In this document: positions 16,169 to 25,404 of the stretch, piece by piece
How the letters are laid out: every line of letters starts with the position of its first letter
Position numbering within the stretch: the stretch's first letter is position 1
Assembly (NCBI GenBank): GCA_019694395.1
Contig: JAIBCC010000018.1
Location: 56,727 to 120,726 of the forward strand
DNA length: 64,000 bases
Reading direction: 5' to 3'
Origin: Pyrinomonadaceae bacterium
GTDB lineage: Bacteria > Acidobacteriota > Blastocatellia > Pyrinomonadales > Pyrinomonadaceae
Made by a program: the position numbers and the translations under genes
Notes under the pieces: model-generated
The model's input: the letters and a program-made list of their open reading frames with translations, nothing else
Database searches by the model: none
What the model was told of the DNA's origin: nothing

Positions 16169-16269
16169 AATTAGACGCGGAAAAACACTGGTAAAACAGA
16201 TTTTCGCTGATTAGTCATAAAATAAAATCGGTGTGAATCCGTCAAATCAGTGTTTATCTGTGTCTAATT
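16169..16269. repeat. 44-bp inverted repeat pair, AATTAGAC family
   Basis: The left arm (16169-16212) and right arm (16226-16269) are imperfect inverted copies, both ending in AATTAGAC and containing AACACTG and CRGATT words. The right arm overlaps the stop codon (16264-16266) of the next hydrolase gene. Confidence 0.85.
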
Positions 16270-17046
16270 TTTCGTTAAAAATTTTGTAACTGTATCGTTA
16301 AATTCTTTTGCCTGCTCAATAAAAAATAAATGGCTGCCGTTTTCAACGATTTCAAGCTTTGAATTTGGAATCAGATTCGATAAATTAACCGAATTTTGCA
16401 TTGGCACAACGCGGTCATTGATTCCCGTAATGACTAAAGTTTCGGCTTTAATTTTGGAAACTTCTTTTTGTTTGTCAAAAGCCATTGCTGATTGTAATTG
16501 TTGAAAATACACAGGTTCGGGAACAATATTTTCCTCACGCAAACTGCAAACTTTCTCAACCGTTGCTTTGTTATTTTGCCAAAATTCGTCCGTAAAAGCC
16601 GGCTGAATATATCGGCGAATGCGTTCCGAACTATTCAGACTTTCGGTTGAAGCAAACGACATCAGAACTTCCATACTCGGCGGAACGTGATTTGCACCGC
16701 CAAAACTTGTGCAGGCTAAGATCAATTTGTTTAGGCGGTTAGTGTGATTTAGGGCAAATTCCTGTGCCACAAATCCACCGAAACTTGTGCCTAGCACATT
16801 GGCTTTTTCGATTTTGAGTTCGTCTAAAATTTGGCAAATATCTTCGGCAATCAGGTTTATTGAGACGATTGGCGTTTCGGTAATTTCAAATTTTGAATGC
16901 GAAACGCCGCGCGGATCAAACGTAATTATTTGAAAATGCTTGGATAATTCCTCAATTTGCTCAAACCAGCTCCACGCCCCCGAAGCGAATCCGGGAATTA
17001 AAACAAGCGGTTCGCCTGTGCCGTGAGTTTCGTAAAATAATTTCAT
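16264..17046 (-). CDS. Alpha/beta hydrolase, cytoplasmic
   Basis: The protein has 260 residues from MKLFYETHGTGEPLVLIPGF, with nucleophile elbow GTSFGGF, acid in TGINDRVVPMQ and His in GSHLFFIEQ. The family includes 3-oxoadipate enol-lactonase and various esterases; the substrate is unknown. An upstream Met at 17103 would translate through a heptad-repeat element, so I take 17046. Its stop codon lies inside the adjacent inverted repeat. Confidence 0.82.
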   Translation of the reverse strand: MKLFYETHGTGEPLVLIPGFASGAWSWFEQIEELSKHFQIITFDPRGVSHSKFEITETPIVSINLIAEDICQILDELKIEKANVLGTSFGGFVAQEFALNHTNRLNKLILACTSFGGANHVPPSMEVLMSFASTESLNSSERIRRYIQPAFTDEFWQNNKATVEKVCSLREENIVPEPVYFQQLQSAMAFDKQKEVSKIKAETLVITGINDRVVPMQNSVNLSNLIPNSKLEIVENGSHLFFIEQAKEFNDTVTKFLTKN

Positions 17047-17050
17047 TGAA

Positions 17051-17113
17051 CTTTGATTTTTGATCTTTGATCTTTGAAAGGGAATCAACCAATCAAAGGT
17101 CAAAGGTCAAAGG
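17051..17113. repeat. Inverted heptad-repeat element, TTTGATC / TCAAAGG
   Basis: The left arm is CTTTGAT, TTTTGAT, CTTTGAT, CTTTGAA (17051-17078). The right arm is TCAAAGG three times (17093-17113). Both arms keep period 7 and are inverted. After the right arm comes TCTAAAATC, also found after the heptads at 9159-9193. It fills the gap between two minus-strand genes. Confidence 0.9.
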
Positions 17114-17121
17114 TCTAAAAT

Positions 17122-18042
17122 CTAATTCGTCGCGTGAAATTTCACCATTCGCCATTGATTGTAACCCGTTAAATCTTTGGAATTAAAATGTCCGTAGGGA
17201 ACGCTTGTGAATCGAACTTCGCCGTTTTGTCCCGGAATTTGCGAAGTATAATTTCCATAAACCAAATTTCCGTAGCCGATTACTTCATCAACCGTTGACC
17301 ACATCGAATAGACGTAAGTGCCTTCATAATGCGAACTTGCGTTCATATTAGTCAAAATATTGGAAACTCCCGTGACAAATCCAAAATACAAATAGCCCGG
17401 ATAAAGTCCGTTGGTTGCCGCACAAGTCGGCGTTGTTCCGCCCGAAGTGTAGCAGGAAACCAAGCCGCGATTTGCACCCGCGATTCCAACAAAAGTATCA
17501 ACGCTTGAAGTGATAGATGCGCCTAAATTATAGTTTCCCCCATTCAAAGCGTCGTTGCCGGTTCCGCCCAAAATTGCTTTGCGCGTCAGCGTTACGCCCA
17601 TCGAGTGAGTCACAATGTCAACCTTCGCCGCACCCGTGTAAGCCTTTACCGCTTGGATAAAGGCGCGAATTTTTTGCAAATTCGGCAGTGAATGATATTG
17701 ATAAGCCGAAAGCGCGGGATTGCTGTCGCCCCAAGTGATGGCGTAAAGTTCTGCGCCTTTATATCCTTGCGAAATAAAGTAGTTACGCGAAGCCGTCCAA
17801 CCTGTCATTCCGTAAGCGTTTCCATTTGCCGCATCCGAATTTCCGTGAATGAAAATTACAGGCTCATTGGCTAAGGCTTCGCCTGCAAAGGCTCGTCCGC
17901 CAAAGCTGTTGCCGCCGGAATTGAAATTGTAACTGCTGTATCCATTAGCATTTAACCAATTCTGAAAATCGTTGGTCAATTGTCCAAAAGCTGAAAAAGA
18001 TAAAACTAAAAGCAAAGAAATTGTTAGAAAAATATTTTTCAT
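17122..18042 (-). CDS. Secreted lipase of class 2 / PhaZ7-like type
   Basis: The 306-residue protein has a signal peptide (MKNIFLTISLLLVLSFSAFGQ), oxyanion segment PVIFIHGNSD and nucleophile elbow VTHSMGVTLTRKA with Ser147. A histidine near the C-terminus (VPYGHFNSKD) can complete the triad. The elbow context resembles class 2 lipases and, from memory, the extracellular PHB depolymerase PhaZ7; with PHA genes nearby that activity is possible but not shown. A strong AGGAGA site precedes the start at 18042. Confidence 0.82.
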   Translation of the reverse strand: MKNIFLTISLLLVLSFSAFGQLTNDFQNWLNANGYSSYNFNSGGNSFGGRAFAGEALANEPVIFIHGNSDAANGNAYGMTGWTASRNYFISQGYKGAELYAITWGDSNPALSAYQYHSLPNLQKIRAFIQAVKAYTGAAKVDIVTHSMGVTLTRKAILGGTGNDALNGGNYNLGASITSSVDTFVGIAGANRGLVSCYTSGGTTPTCAATNGLYPGYLYFGFVTGVSNILTNMNASSHYEGTYVYSMWSTVDEVIGYGNLVYGNYTSQIPGQNGEVRFTSVPYGHFNSKDLTGYNQWRMVKFHATN

Positions 18043-18056
18043 CGGGAGTCTCCTAT

Positions 18057-18138
18057 GGGAAAAGTTAGGGAAGTTGCGGAAGTTTAGAAAGTTTAGGAAG
18101 AAAGAATTACTTCCCGAACTTTCCAAACTTCCTGAACT
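18057..18138. repeat. Inverted repeat element with period 9, GGAAGTT / AACTTCC
   Basis: The left arm has GTT at 18064, 18073, 18082 and 18091 within GGAAGTT-like words. The right arm has AACTT at 18117, 18126 and 18135. Both arms have an exact 9-base period. The element spans the junction between the lipase start and the TonB receptor stop. Confidence 0.9.
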
Positions 18139-18142
18139 GAAT

Positions 18143-21100
18143 TTAGAATTTGAATTTGAAAGCTAATTGGATAACACGCGGACCTGTGGCGGCACGTTCG
18201 ATGCGACCAAAGTTTGCGCCCGAAATGTTGTTGTTCGGGTTAGCATAATTTACCCAGTTAAAGACGTTAAAGAATTCTGCCCGTAATTCGCCTTTGAATC
18301 TTTCCGTGAACGGGATGAATTTGATAAATGAAATATCAATATTCTTTTGTCCCGGTCCGGTCAAACTATTGCGAACTGTATTTCCGAATGGACGGCTGGC
18401 ATCAAAAGTTGCAGTTCCAAAAGCCGAGCGAACGAACGCTGCGGTTGAAAAGTAGCCACTCAATCTTTGACTGACATTTCCTGGAGTATAAAGCGTTCCG
18501 GTGAAAGTCGGATTAGAATTGGCGCGGTTAATAACCGTGTTTCCGGGGTTATCAATGACTGAGAATGGTAAACCGCTTTGGAAAACTCCGATTCCGGCAA
18601 TTTGCCAATCATTCAATAATCCTTTCGCAAAACCTGAATCAGATGTAACTTTTGGTAAAGCATAAACGCCGCTGATAACAAAACGATGTTCGCGGTTGAA
18701 ATCCGAACGTCCGCGATTGGTTTGCCAGTTAAATTGGTCACCCGGCACAACCGTTAATTCATTTACGCCTGAACCTGAATAATAATCAAGCGAGTCACCG
18801 AAAGTATAAGAGGTCAGGAACTGCAATCCATTAGCAAAGCGTTTGGTTAAAGACATTTGCAATGAATTGTAGAACGATTTTCCGACGGTTTGGATTTGGT
18901 GAACACCGCCCGTTAAGTTACGGTTAGTTGAAAATCCCGCTCCAAGCGGAGCAGCCCCAAATGTTCCTGTAACCGGGTTGAGAACGGGTTGATTAAGCAA
19001 AACTACTTGCAACAAATCTTTTCCTGTATTGCCAACATAACCGAAATCTAACAAGTAATTTTTAGCAAAATTCCATTGGAGTCCAAGATTATATTGGTGA
19101 ATATATGGAGTTTTCAGATTCGGGTCAACAAACACGCCCGAAATCGAAACCAAATTAGCCGCTAACGGCGAAGGAATTGTCGTGGCAGTAGGGAAGGATG
19201 ACGGCAGCGGCATTGCCGGAAACGGATTGGCAAAAGTTGTGGAAAATCCAGGTAAACCAACACCGATTGCAAAATACGGGAAGTTGAATAATTGAGTGTT
19301 GGCGTAGCGGGTTGAAATCCGGTCATAATAAACTCCGTAACCACCTCGGGCTACAAGATTTAACTTTTCCGAAGCTAAATAGGCAAAACCAACACGCGGG
19401 GCAAAATTGTTTTTATCAACCGGAACGAGGGTTTCTTCAACGGTCGGAACTCCTGCCAAAGAACCGCCAGCGGCTTGGACGAATCCATTCGGCGGCGCAC
19501 CTGCTTTTAATTGGCTCGGAATGAAATTAACTAAACGTCCTTTTGAATCAACCGGCAAGCCGTATAAATCGTAACGCAATCCCAAATTGACAGTTAAACG
19601 ATTGTTGACTTTCCAGTCGTCCTGAACGTAACCATTCCAATCAGTGACTTTAAAGGAACGGTCAAACACGCCGGAACCTAACAGCGAAAGGGTTGTTCCT
19701 AAGCTTCCGCCTTGTAAAAAGGCTGAAAAACTCGGAAAGATAAGTTGTCCGCGTGAAAAAGCATTAAAGTAAAAATCAACCGATGAACGGCGGTATTCTG
19801 CGCCAAATTTCAAACGATGATTTCCGGCTGTTACTGAAAGCGTATCCCCGAAACTGTAAGCATCAATTTTTGAGGATTGGTCAGCCAAAGTTGCCGGACC
19901 AAAGATGAATGCCGAATCCAATCCGGCAACCGTAATTGTCGGCGCACCCGGATAGAGCGATGATAATGGACTGCTGATTCCCAAAGAAGCGGCGGTAAAC
20001 GGTTCTTGCGGAACTGAAGTTACTTTGATCCGGCTGTAACCAAATTTTGCCTGATTAACTACATTTGGAGAAAAAATGTAAGTATCGGTGATCGAGTAAA
20101 GCCGTTGAATGATGTCCAAATCTCCGCCAAATCCGACCAATTGACGCTCACCGTTTCCGAGTCCGGCAAAGTTGTAATTAGCCTGAAAAGTCGGATTGCT
20201 GGCAATAAAAAACTTAGCGGCAAGGCTGTGATTATTAGTGAAATTAAAGTCGCCGTTAAAATTAGCCTGATTTTCCTTAAAAGTTGAAAGACCTGATTGC
20301 GGTGTTAAAACCGGAGTTGAAGCAGCTAATCCGGTTGCGCCGGAAGAAGGAATTGCAAAACTTCCGTTCGGCAATTTCGCATTCAAAACATTTAGTGCGA
20401 CTTGACTGATATTCGCCGCATTTAATCCGAAAGCGGCAGCTAACCCGGCGGCAGTTCTGTTTGTATCGGTCAACCCAGCGGGAATCAACGGCGAAGTCAA
20501 ACTGTTGGTCAACGACATTCCGTTTTCTTCACGAGTGCCTTGATACGAAAGGAAGAAAAATGCTTTGTCCTGAACGATTTTACCGCCAAAAGTTCCGCCG
20601 TATTGTTTGCGTTCCAATCTTGGCTTGGCAATTCCGCGTCCTTTGATGAACGGTTCATTTGCCGTTAATTTGTTGGGTCGCCAGAAAAGATATGCACTTC
20701 CGTGAAAATCGTTTGAGCCTGAACGGGTAATTGCTTCGACGTTTCCGCCAGCGTTCCGCCCGTTTGAAGCATCATAAAGCGATGTTTGAACAATAAATTC
20801 TTGTAAAGCGTCAGTTGCCGGAACAGCAATATTCGGAGTCGAATTGGTTCCGATAGAGTTGGCATCAACCCCATTAATCCGAACACTGTTTGAGGTCGTG
20901 CGTTGACCATTGACCGAAATTGTCGCGTCACCGCGTCCGAGTTCGGTGGTGTTGGAAACGCCCGATTGCGCGCCGGGAGAAAGTGTCAAAACCTGTTGGA
21001 AATTACGCGTCGGCAAGGGAAGTTGGGCTAAAGTATCGCCTGTCACAACTCGTCCGTTTTGCGAAGTTTCAGTTTGCACGAGTGGCGCACCGGCATCAAC

Positions 21101-21451
21101 TTCTACAGAACCTGCATCAATTCCAACACCGAGTGTAACGTCAACTGTTGTGGTTTGGGTTATATTTACAATTGCATCAATCATTCGTTTTTGAAAGTTT
21201 TGCGCCGAAATCTCAACTTTGTAATTACCTGGTGGAAGTAATTGGAATGAATAAACTCCCTCACCATTGGTTGTAGTTTCGCGGTTAAAGTTTGTTGCTG
21301 TATTCGTGACTTTGATTGATGCATTTGTAATTACTGCACCTGCTGAATCAGTGATAGTTCCGCTGATTTGTCCTGTTGTGCCTTGGGCAAATGAGGCAAC
21401 CACAAATGCCAAAATCATCGCCAAAGCTAATCCCAATTTCTTCCGAAACAT
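18143..21451 (-). CDS. TonB-dependent receptor, Oar-like, with carboxypeptidase-regulatory domain
   Basis: The protein has 1102 residues. A signal peptide (MFRKKLGLALAMILAFVVASFAQ) is followed by a carboxypeptidase-regulatory-like beta domain (about 28-115; GQISGTITDSAGAVITNASIKV), a plug-like region with INGVDANSIG and a long outer membrane barrel ending in LAFKFKF. Oar-like receptors are abundant in Acidobacteriota and their substrates are mostly unknown. A predicted TetR site lies 35-54 bases upstream of the start, identical to the site before the MFS gene. Confidence 0.92.
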   Translation of the reverse strand: MFRKKLGLALAMILAFVVASFAQGTTGQISGTITDSAGAVITNASIKVTNTATNFNRETTTNGEGVYSFQLLPPGNYKVEISAQNFQKRMIDAIVNITQTTTVDVTLGVGIDAGSVEVDAGAPLVQTETSQNGRVVTGDTLAQLPLPTRNFQQVLTLSPGAQSGVSNTTELGRGDATISVNGQRTTSNSVRINGVDANSIGTNSTPNIAVPATDALQEFIVQTSLYDASNGRNAGGNVEAITRSGSNDFHGSAYLFWRPNKLTANEPFIKGRGIAKPRLERKQYGGTFGGKIVQDKAFFFLSYQGTREENGMSLTNSLTSPLIPAGLTDTNRTAAGLAAAFGLNAANISQVALNVLNAKLPNGSFAIPSSGATGLAASTPVLTPQSGLSTFKENQANFNGDFNFTNNHSLAAKFFIASNPTFQANYNFAGLGNGERQLVGFGGDLDIIQRLYSITDTYIFSPNVVNQAKFGYSRIKVTSVPQEPFTAASLGISSPLSSLYPGAPTITVAGLDSAFIFGPATLADQSSKIDAYSFGDTLSVTAGNHRLKFGAEYRRSSVDFYFNAFSRGQLIFPSFSAFLQGGSLGTTLSLLGSGVFDRSFKVTDWNGYVQDDWKVNNRLTVNLGLRYDLYGLPVDSKGRLVNFIPSQLKAGAPPNGFVQAAGGSLAGVPTVEETLVPVDKNNFAPRVGFAYLASEKLNLVARGGYGVYYDRISTRYANTQLFNFPYFAIGVGLPGFSTTFANPFPAMPLPSSFPTATTIPSPLAANLVSISGVFVDPNLKTPYIHQYNLGLQWNFAKNYLLDFGYVGNTGKDLLQVVLLNQPVLNPVTGTFGAAPLGAGFSTNRNLTGGVHQIQTVGKSFYNSLQMSLTKRFANGLQFLTSYTFGDSLDYYSGSGVNELTVVPGDQFNWQTNRGRSDFNREHRFVISGVYALPKVTSDSGFAKGLLNDWQIAGIGVFQSGLPFSVIDNPGNTVINRANSNPTFTGTLYTPGNVSQRLSGYFSTAAFVRSAFGTATFDASRPFGNTVRNSLTGPGQKNIDISFIKFIPFTERFKGELRAEFFNVFNWVNYANPNNNISGANFGRIERAATGPRVIQLAFKFKF

Positions 21452-21485
21452 ATTTCGTCCTCCAAAAATTTATAATTGCTTAAAT

Positions 21486-21505
21486 AAAAATGAACGTCCG
21501 TTTTT
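21486..21505. promoter_or_regulatory. Predicted TetR operator upstream of TonB receptor
   Basis: AAAAATGAACGTCCGTTTTT is identical over 20 bases to 6634-6653. The downstream tetR gene carries a variant in front of its own start. Confidence 0.62.
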
Positions 21506-21547
21506 TATTACTTTAAACTAAAAAGGCAAATTGGAAATTTTAATCAT

Positions 21548-21657
21548 CCACGAAGAAACACGAAGAAATCACGAAGGGAATACAGAATATTTCAGTAAAT
21601 AAATAAGAGACAAGAAATAGCCGAAAATTCTAAGAATCTTCGTGAAATTTCGCGGAT
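21548..21657. repeat. CACGAAG-family inverted element
   Basis: The left arm has CACGAAG at 21549, 21559 and 21570 (spacing 10 then 11). The right arm reads CTTCGTG-AAA-TTTCGCGGAT (21638-21657). The centre contains an AAGAAATAGCCGAAAATTCTAA-like stretch that resembles the centre of the element at 42201-42331. It lies between tetR and the TonB receptor. Confidence 0.88.
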
Positions 21658-21669
21658 AATTTTCAAAAA

Positions 21670-22329
21670 TCAATTTCCAAATGCCGACTTCTTAAAATAT
21701 GCCAATTTCTCTTCGCTCAAAGTTCCATAAGCGAAAATTTTTGTCAAATGATTTAAGGCTTGGTCGTCCGAAAGCCCTAAATGCTGATTGCCGCCGAATA
21801 ATTTTTCTACCAAAAAATAATTAAAAAACTGCATATATGCGGCGGTAAATGCTACCGAAGCATCCACGCCCGTTCGCAAATCACCGCGTTGTTTTGCCGC
21901 TTCGAACTTATCGCCGTAAATCCGGTTGAATCTATCGGTTAAGCCTTCAAACATTTTGCGGAAGTGGCTATTCTGAAATTCCAAAACGTCAATATACATC
22001 AAGAGCCAAAAGTCCGAATGCTGATTGACTAATTCACCGACCATTTCCCCAAATTTTCGTAAATTGGTTGGCTCTAGCGGTTCATCGATCTGTTCAAAAA
22101 TTTCGCCGAGCTTTTGATTAACACCTTCCGAATAACGATTGATGATTGATTGATAAATAGCTTCTTTTGTTTCGTAATAATTATAAAGATTGCCTAATGA
22201 AACCTCTGCCGTTTTAGCAATGTCGCGCATCGAAGTCGCGTGAAACCCTTGTTTAATAAAGAGTTCGCGGGCGGCTTCTTCGATCACAAGTTTCTTTTCA
22301 TCAATTACATCAGGACTTAATTTTGGCAT
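21670..22329 (-). CDS. TetR-family transcriptional regulator
   Basis: The 219-residue protein has an N-terminal helix-turn-helix (AARELFIKQGFHATSMRDIAKTAEVSLGNLYNYYETKEAIYQSII) and a helical ligand-binding C-terminal domain. It lies between two TonB receptor genes. A near-palindromic site 8-27 bases upstream of its start suggests autoregulation. The same site before the upstream TonB receptor and the distant MFS gene suggests those are its targets. The ligand is unknown, although many regulators of this shape sense acyl-CoAs or hydrophobic compounds. Confidence 0.92.
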   Translation of the reverse strand: MPKLSPDVIDEKKLVIEEAARELFIKQGFHATSMRDIAKTAEVSLGNLYNYYETKEAIYQSIINRYSEGVNQKLGEIFEQIDEPLEPTNLRKFGEMVGELVNQHSDFWLLMYIDVLEFQNSHFRKMFEGLTDRFNRIYGDKFEAAKQRGDLRTGVDASVAFTAAYMQFFNYFLVEKLFGGNQHLGLSDDQALNHLTKIFAYGTLSEEKLAYFKKSAFGN

Positions 22330-22336
22330 TTCGATA

Positions 22337-22356
22337 AAAAACGAACGTTTGTATTT
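22337..22356. promoter_or_regulatory. Predicted TetR autoregulatory operator
   Basis: AAAAACGAACGTTTGTATTT matches the reverse complement of the other two sites, AAAAACGGACGTTCATTTTT, at most positions around the ACGT centre. It lies just upstream of the tetR start codon. Confidence 0.55.
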
Positions 22357-22420
22357 TTATATGATTCTAAATATCTTGTCAAGTAGAAAAGTTAATGAAG
22401 CCAATGAAAATTAATAATTT

Positions 22421-25279
22421 CTAGAACCTGAAACTCATCCCAAAAGAAATTGACCTGGGTTCCGAACTGCCGCTGCCGTAATAAACTCCGTCTGAAACTT
22501 CGGTCATAAAGAATCCCGAACCTGATAAAACTTTAAGGAAGTTTGGCGAAGACATATTGCCAATCGGATTAGCGCGAGTGACTATGTTGAAAACATTGTC
22601 AATGCTGATACTAAAATTTAAAGTTCGTTTTGGTGGTTTTTTGTTTACTTTGTCTTCACCAAATTTTATAGACTTGGAAAGGTAAATATCAAAACTTGTG
22701 TTTGAACTGCCGCGCCCCAGATTTCGCGGAATTATTTTGTCATTTGCCGAAGGATTTGGATCTAAAACGCCATATTTTGTGTGTATCAAATTAGGTTTTG
22801 TCAAATCTGCAGCAAATGCCGGACGTTCCAAAAAATAGCCGTCTCCATTAGTGTCTTTGCCGGTCGTGATGTTAAATCTTGAGCCGGTTTGATATGAAAA
22901 ACTGCTGCTAATTGAAAATCCAAAAGGTAAATCATAATCAAGATAACCGCTGATTGAATGAACTCCATCACCCGAAGTTGGCGCAAATTCTTGACTAAAA
23001 TCAAAAGGATTAGTTGGTAATCCGCTGCCCGAAACGATGTCATTTTTTGACCTTACAAAACTGTAGCGGATATTTCCTGAAATGAAATTTTCGGGAAGAT
23101 TGAGCATTACCGAAACCCGGGTGCGTTCACTGCGCCCGATAGAATTGGTTTCATAAATGTTTCCGGCATTTCCCAACGGTCTTACGCCATTATAAATAGC
23201 GTTTATGTTACGCGAAATCGTTTGTCTGTCCGATTTTGAGTAGGAAAGATTAACATTTGTCGAAAAACCGCCAGGCAATCTTTTGCTGGCAGTGAGGTTA
23301 ATCATTTGCATTCGCGGAGTTTGCAAATCAGGAGAAATAAAGCGTTGGGTTTTTGGCAAGGCGAATTGCTGTAACTGTGAAACCGAGGTAACGACGGGGA
23401 AAAGGTCTAAAATGCTTGAATCCGTAATCAAATAAGTCGCTCTGTCGGCTCCGGTTGCCTGTTTGATGGAAAGAAAATTATAAGCTCCATAACGCCGGTA
23501 AAATATTCCGTAGCCGAAACTTATCTTTGGTAAGGCGAACAGCACATTTTCTTTCTTTTTGGGGTCGCTATTTTTTTTAACCTTAGGAGACCAAATCAGC
23601 CCTAATCTGGGGGCGATGTCAAAATTACTTGAAATTTCGTTCTGATTTTCGTAGCGGATGCCAAAACTAAGTGCCAGATTTTCCTTTAATTTATAGCTGT
23701 TTTGGATGTAGCCTGCGGCGTTCAAATGCTTGACGGAAACAGTTGGATTGCCGCCGGAAATCGTAAATTGACTTGCCCCGCCTCCGAGCGCACGGATCTG
23801 CGCTGCCGAAAATCCCAATTTTTGGAAAAGTAAAGTTCGCCGATATGTTTCAAGACTATCAATTTGAGAGAATTGCCCAGCTATCGGATTGTTATTTGCA
23901 TCTAAAACAGGTGCGCTTCGTCCGCTGAAGGTATATGTTCCGCCGTAATTTGTGGTCGAAGTTTGCCTGATAAACGAGCCGCGAAACTGCCAGCCAAAAT
24001 TAACACTGTATTTATTTTTTTGCCACGATGTGTCATTAGCAATCTCAAAATTTGAACTTTTTTCCGAATTATTATTCTGCGAACCGCCGCCCTCGAATGC
24101 CTCTAAAACGCTGATGGAAACCTCATTGTTCGCACCATAATTTCGGTTGGTTGAGAAAGAAAAAGATGAGCGAAATTGGTTAATCAAATTTTCGCTGGCA
24201 AAATAGCTTTCGGAAAACCTGAAATTATGCCATTGAGAATCGCCGTTGCTTGCCCGTGAAGGAAGCGAAAACTCGCTGACATTATTACCTTTTGATTTAT
24301 TCACTGAGACGGTGTAGGCGGAGACAATCTTATTTTTTTTACCCAAATCCGCCGCAAAATTAGTGCCTAAATAAAAACCGTTGCGAGGATTGGCAAAAGT
24401 AGTTTGATATGCGACAGGACGCAGTTGTGAATCAAGAATTGTGGCATTAACCGATTTGCTGGAGTTATCCCGCTGGGGCGAAAAATAAATCGAAAACATT
24501 GATTTTTTTGTGATCGGACCGGTTAAATTAAATGAAATGTTGTAATTTCTTTTAGGAAGCCGTCTGCCAATAAAAGGATTGGCGGCATTCAGCCGTGAAT
24601 CTTCATATCCCAACCAAACCGAACTGCTGAATTTGTCGGCACTTGAACGGGTGTAAATCTCAATTCCCCAGCCGTTTGAGTTATCATATTGCGCTGAAAA
24701 AACATTTTGACTGATGCGGACTGCCTGGATTTGGTCTTTAGACGGCAGTTTGTCGGATTGCATACCGTCCACTGTAATCGGCATCTTTTCGCCGGTGGCG
24801 GATTCCCCTGCAATACTTCGCAGCATTTGCTCCAGCTTTTTCGGATCATCGGGTAATCTTTGGATCTGAGTTTCGCTCAATACCCGTGTAGTGCCGGAAT
24901 TTTCGACATCTTCATCACCGCCAACCGTCACATTAGTTTCAATGACTTTAATTTCAAGCACCGCTTCCAAAGTTTTGGTTTCGCTGGATTTGAGGATGAC
25001 TGAATCAATAGTAAAGTCCTTAAAACCATCAGCCTTAACATTTATCTGATACTGTCCTGCGTCCAAATCGAAAAAAAGCATACTACCGGATTTGGAAGAT
25101 TTCAGGGTTTTTATTTTTTTGTTTTCTTTGAAAAGGGTGATTTCTGCTTCGGGAATTACTTCGCCAAGCTGATTTTTAACATTTATCAGAATCGTGGATT
25201 TTTTGGTTTGTGCTTCAATTGCAAAATTTGTGATTAAAAAAATTAGAAAAAGAGAAAAACTGAGAATACGACAGTTCAT
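22421..25279 (-). CDS. TonB-dependent receptor-like protein with carboxypeptidase-regulatory domain
   Basis: The protein has 952 residues. A signal peptide (ILSFSLFLIFLITNFAIEAQ) is followed by a regulatory-like beta domain (ILINVKNQLGEVIPEAEITLFKENKKIKT), a plug-like region with GGDEDVENSGTTRVLSETQIQRLPDDP, and an outer membrane barrel ending in SFGMSFRF. It is distinct in sequence from the receptor on the other side of tetR. No TetR-like site is visible in front of it. Substrate unknown. Confidence 0.88.
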   Translation of the reverse strand: MNCRILSFSLFLIFLITNFAIEAQTKKSTILINVKNQLGEVIPEAEITLFKENKKIKTLKSSKSGSMLFFDLDAGQYQINVKADGFKDFTIDSVILKSSETKTLEAVLEIKVIETNVTVGGDEDVENSGTTRVLSETQIQRLPDDPKKLEQMLRSIAGESATGEKMPITVDGMQSDKLPSKDQIQAVRISQNVFSAQYDNSNGWGIEIYTRSSADKFSSSVWLGYEDSRLNAANPFIGRRLPKRNYNISFNLTGPITKKSMFSIYFSPQRDNSSKSVNATILDSQLRPVAYQTTFANPRNGFYLGTNFAADLGKKNKIVSAYTVSVNKSKGNNVSEFSLPSRASNGDSQWHNFRFSESYFASENLINQFRSSFSFSTNRNYGANNEVSISVLEAFEGGGSQNNNSEKSSNFEIANDTSWQKNKYSVNFGWQFRGSFIRQTSTTNYGGTYTFSGRSAPVLDANNNPIAGQFSQIDSLETYRRTLLFQKLGFSAAQIRALGGGASQFTISGGNPTVSVKHLNAAGYIQNSYKLKENLALSFGIRYENQNEISSNFDIAPRLGLIWSPKVKKNSDPKKKENVLFALPKISFGYGIFYRRYGAYNFLSIKQATGADRATYLITDSSILDLFPVVTSVSQLQQFALPKTQRFISPDLQTPRMQMINLTASKRLPGGFSTNVNLSYSKSDRQTISRNINAIYNGVRPLGNAGNIYETNSIGRSERTRVSVMLNLPENFISGNIRYSFVRSKNDIVSGSGLPTNPFDFSQEFAPTSGDGVHSISGYLDYDLPFGFSISSSFSYQTGSRFNITTGKDTNGDGYFLERPAFAADLTKPNLIHTKYGVLDPNPSANDKIIPRNLGRGSSNTSFDIYLSKSIKFGEDKVNKKPPKRTLNFSISIDNVFNIVTRANPIGNMSSPNFLKVLSGSGFFMTEVSDGVYYGSGSSEPRSISFGMSFRF

Positions 25280-25404
25280 AAAGCTACCTCATAAGATGTA
25301 AAGGGGGGCTGAATGAAAGAAACAATGATATGTTTCGCTTATTTTTCGAGTGAAATTATTGAGAAATAATATTCAGGAGAAAAATGCCACAGAATCCAAA
25401 AAAG

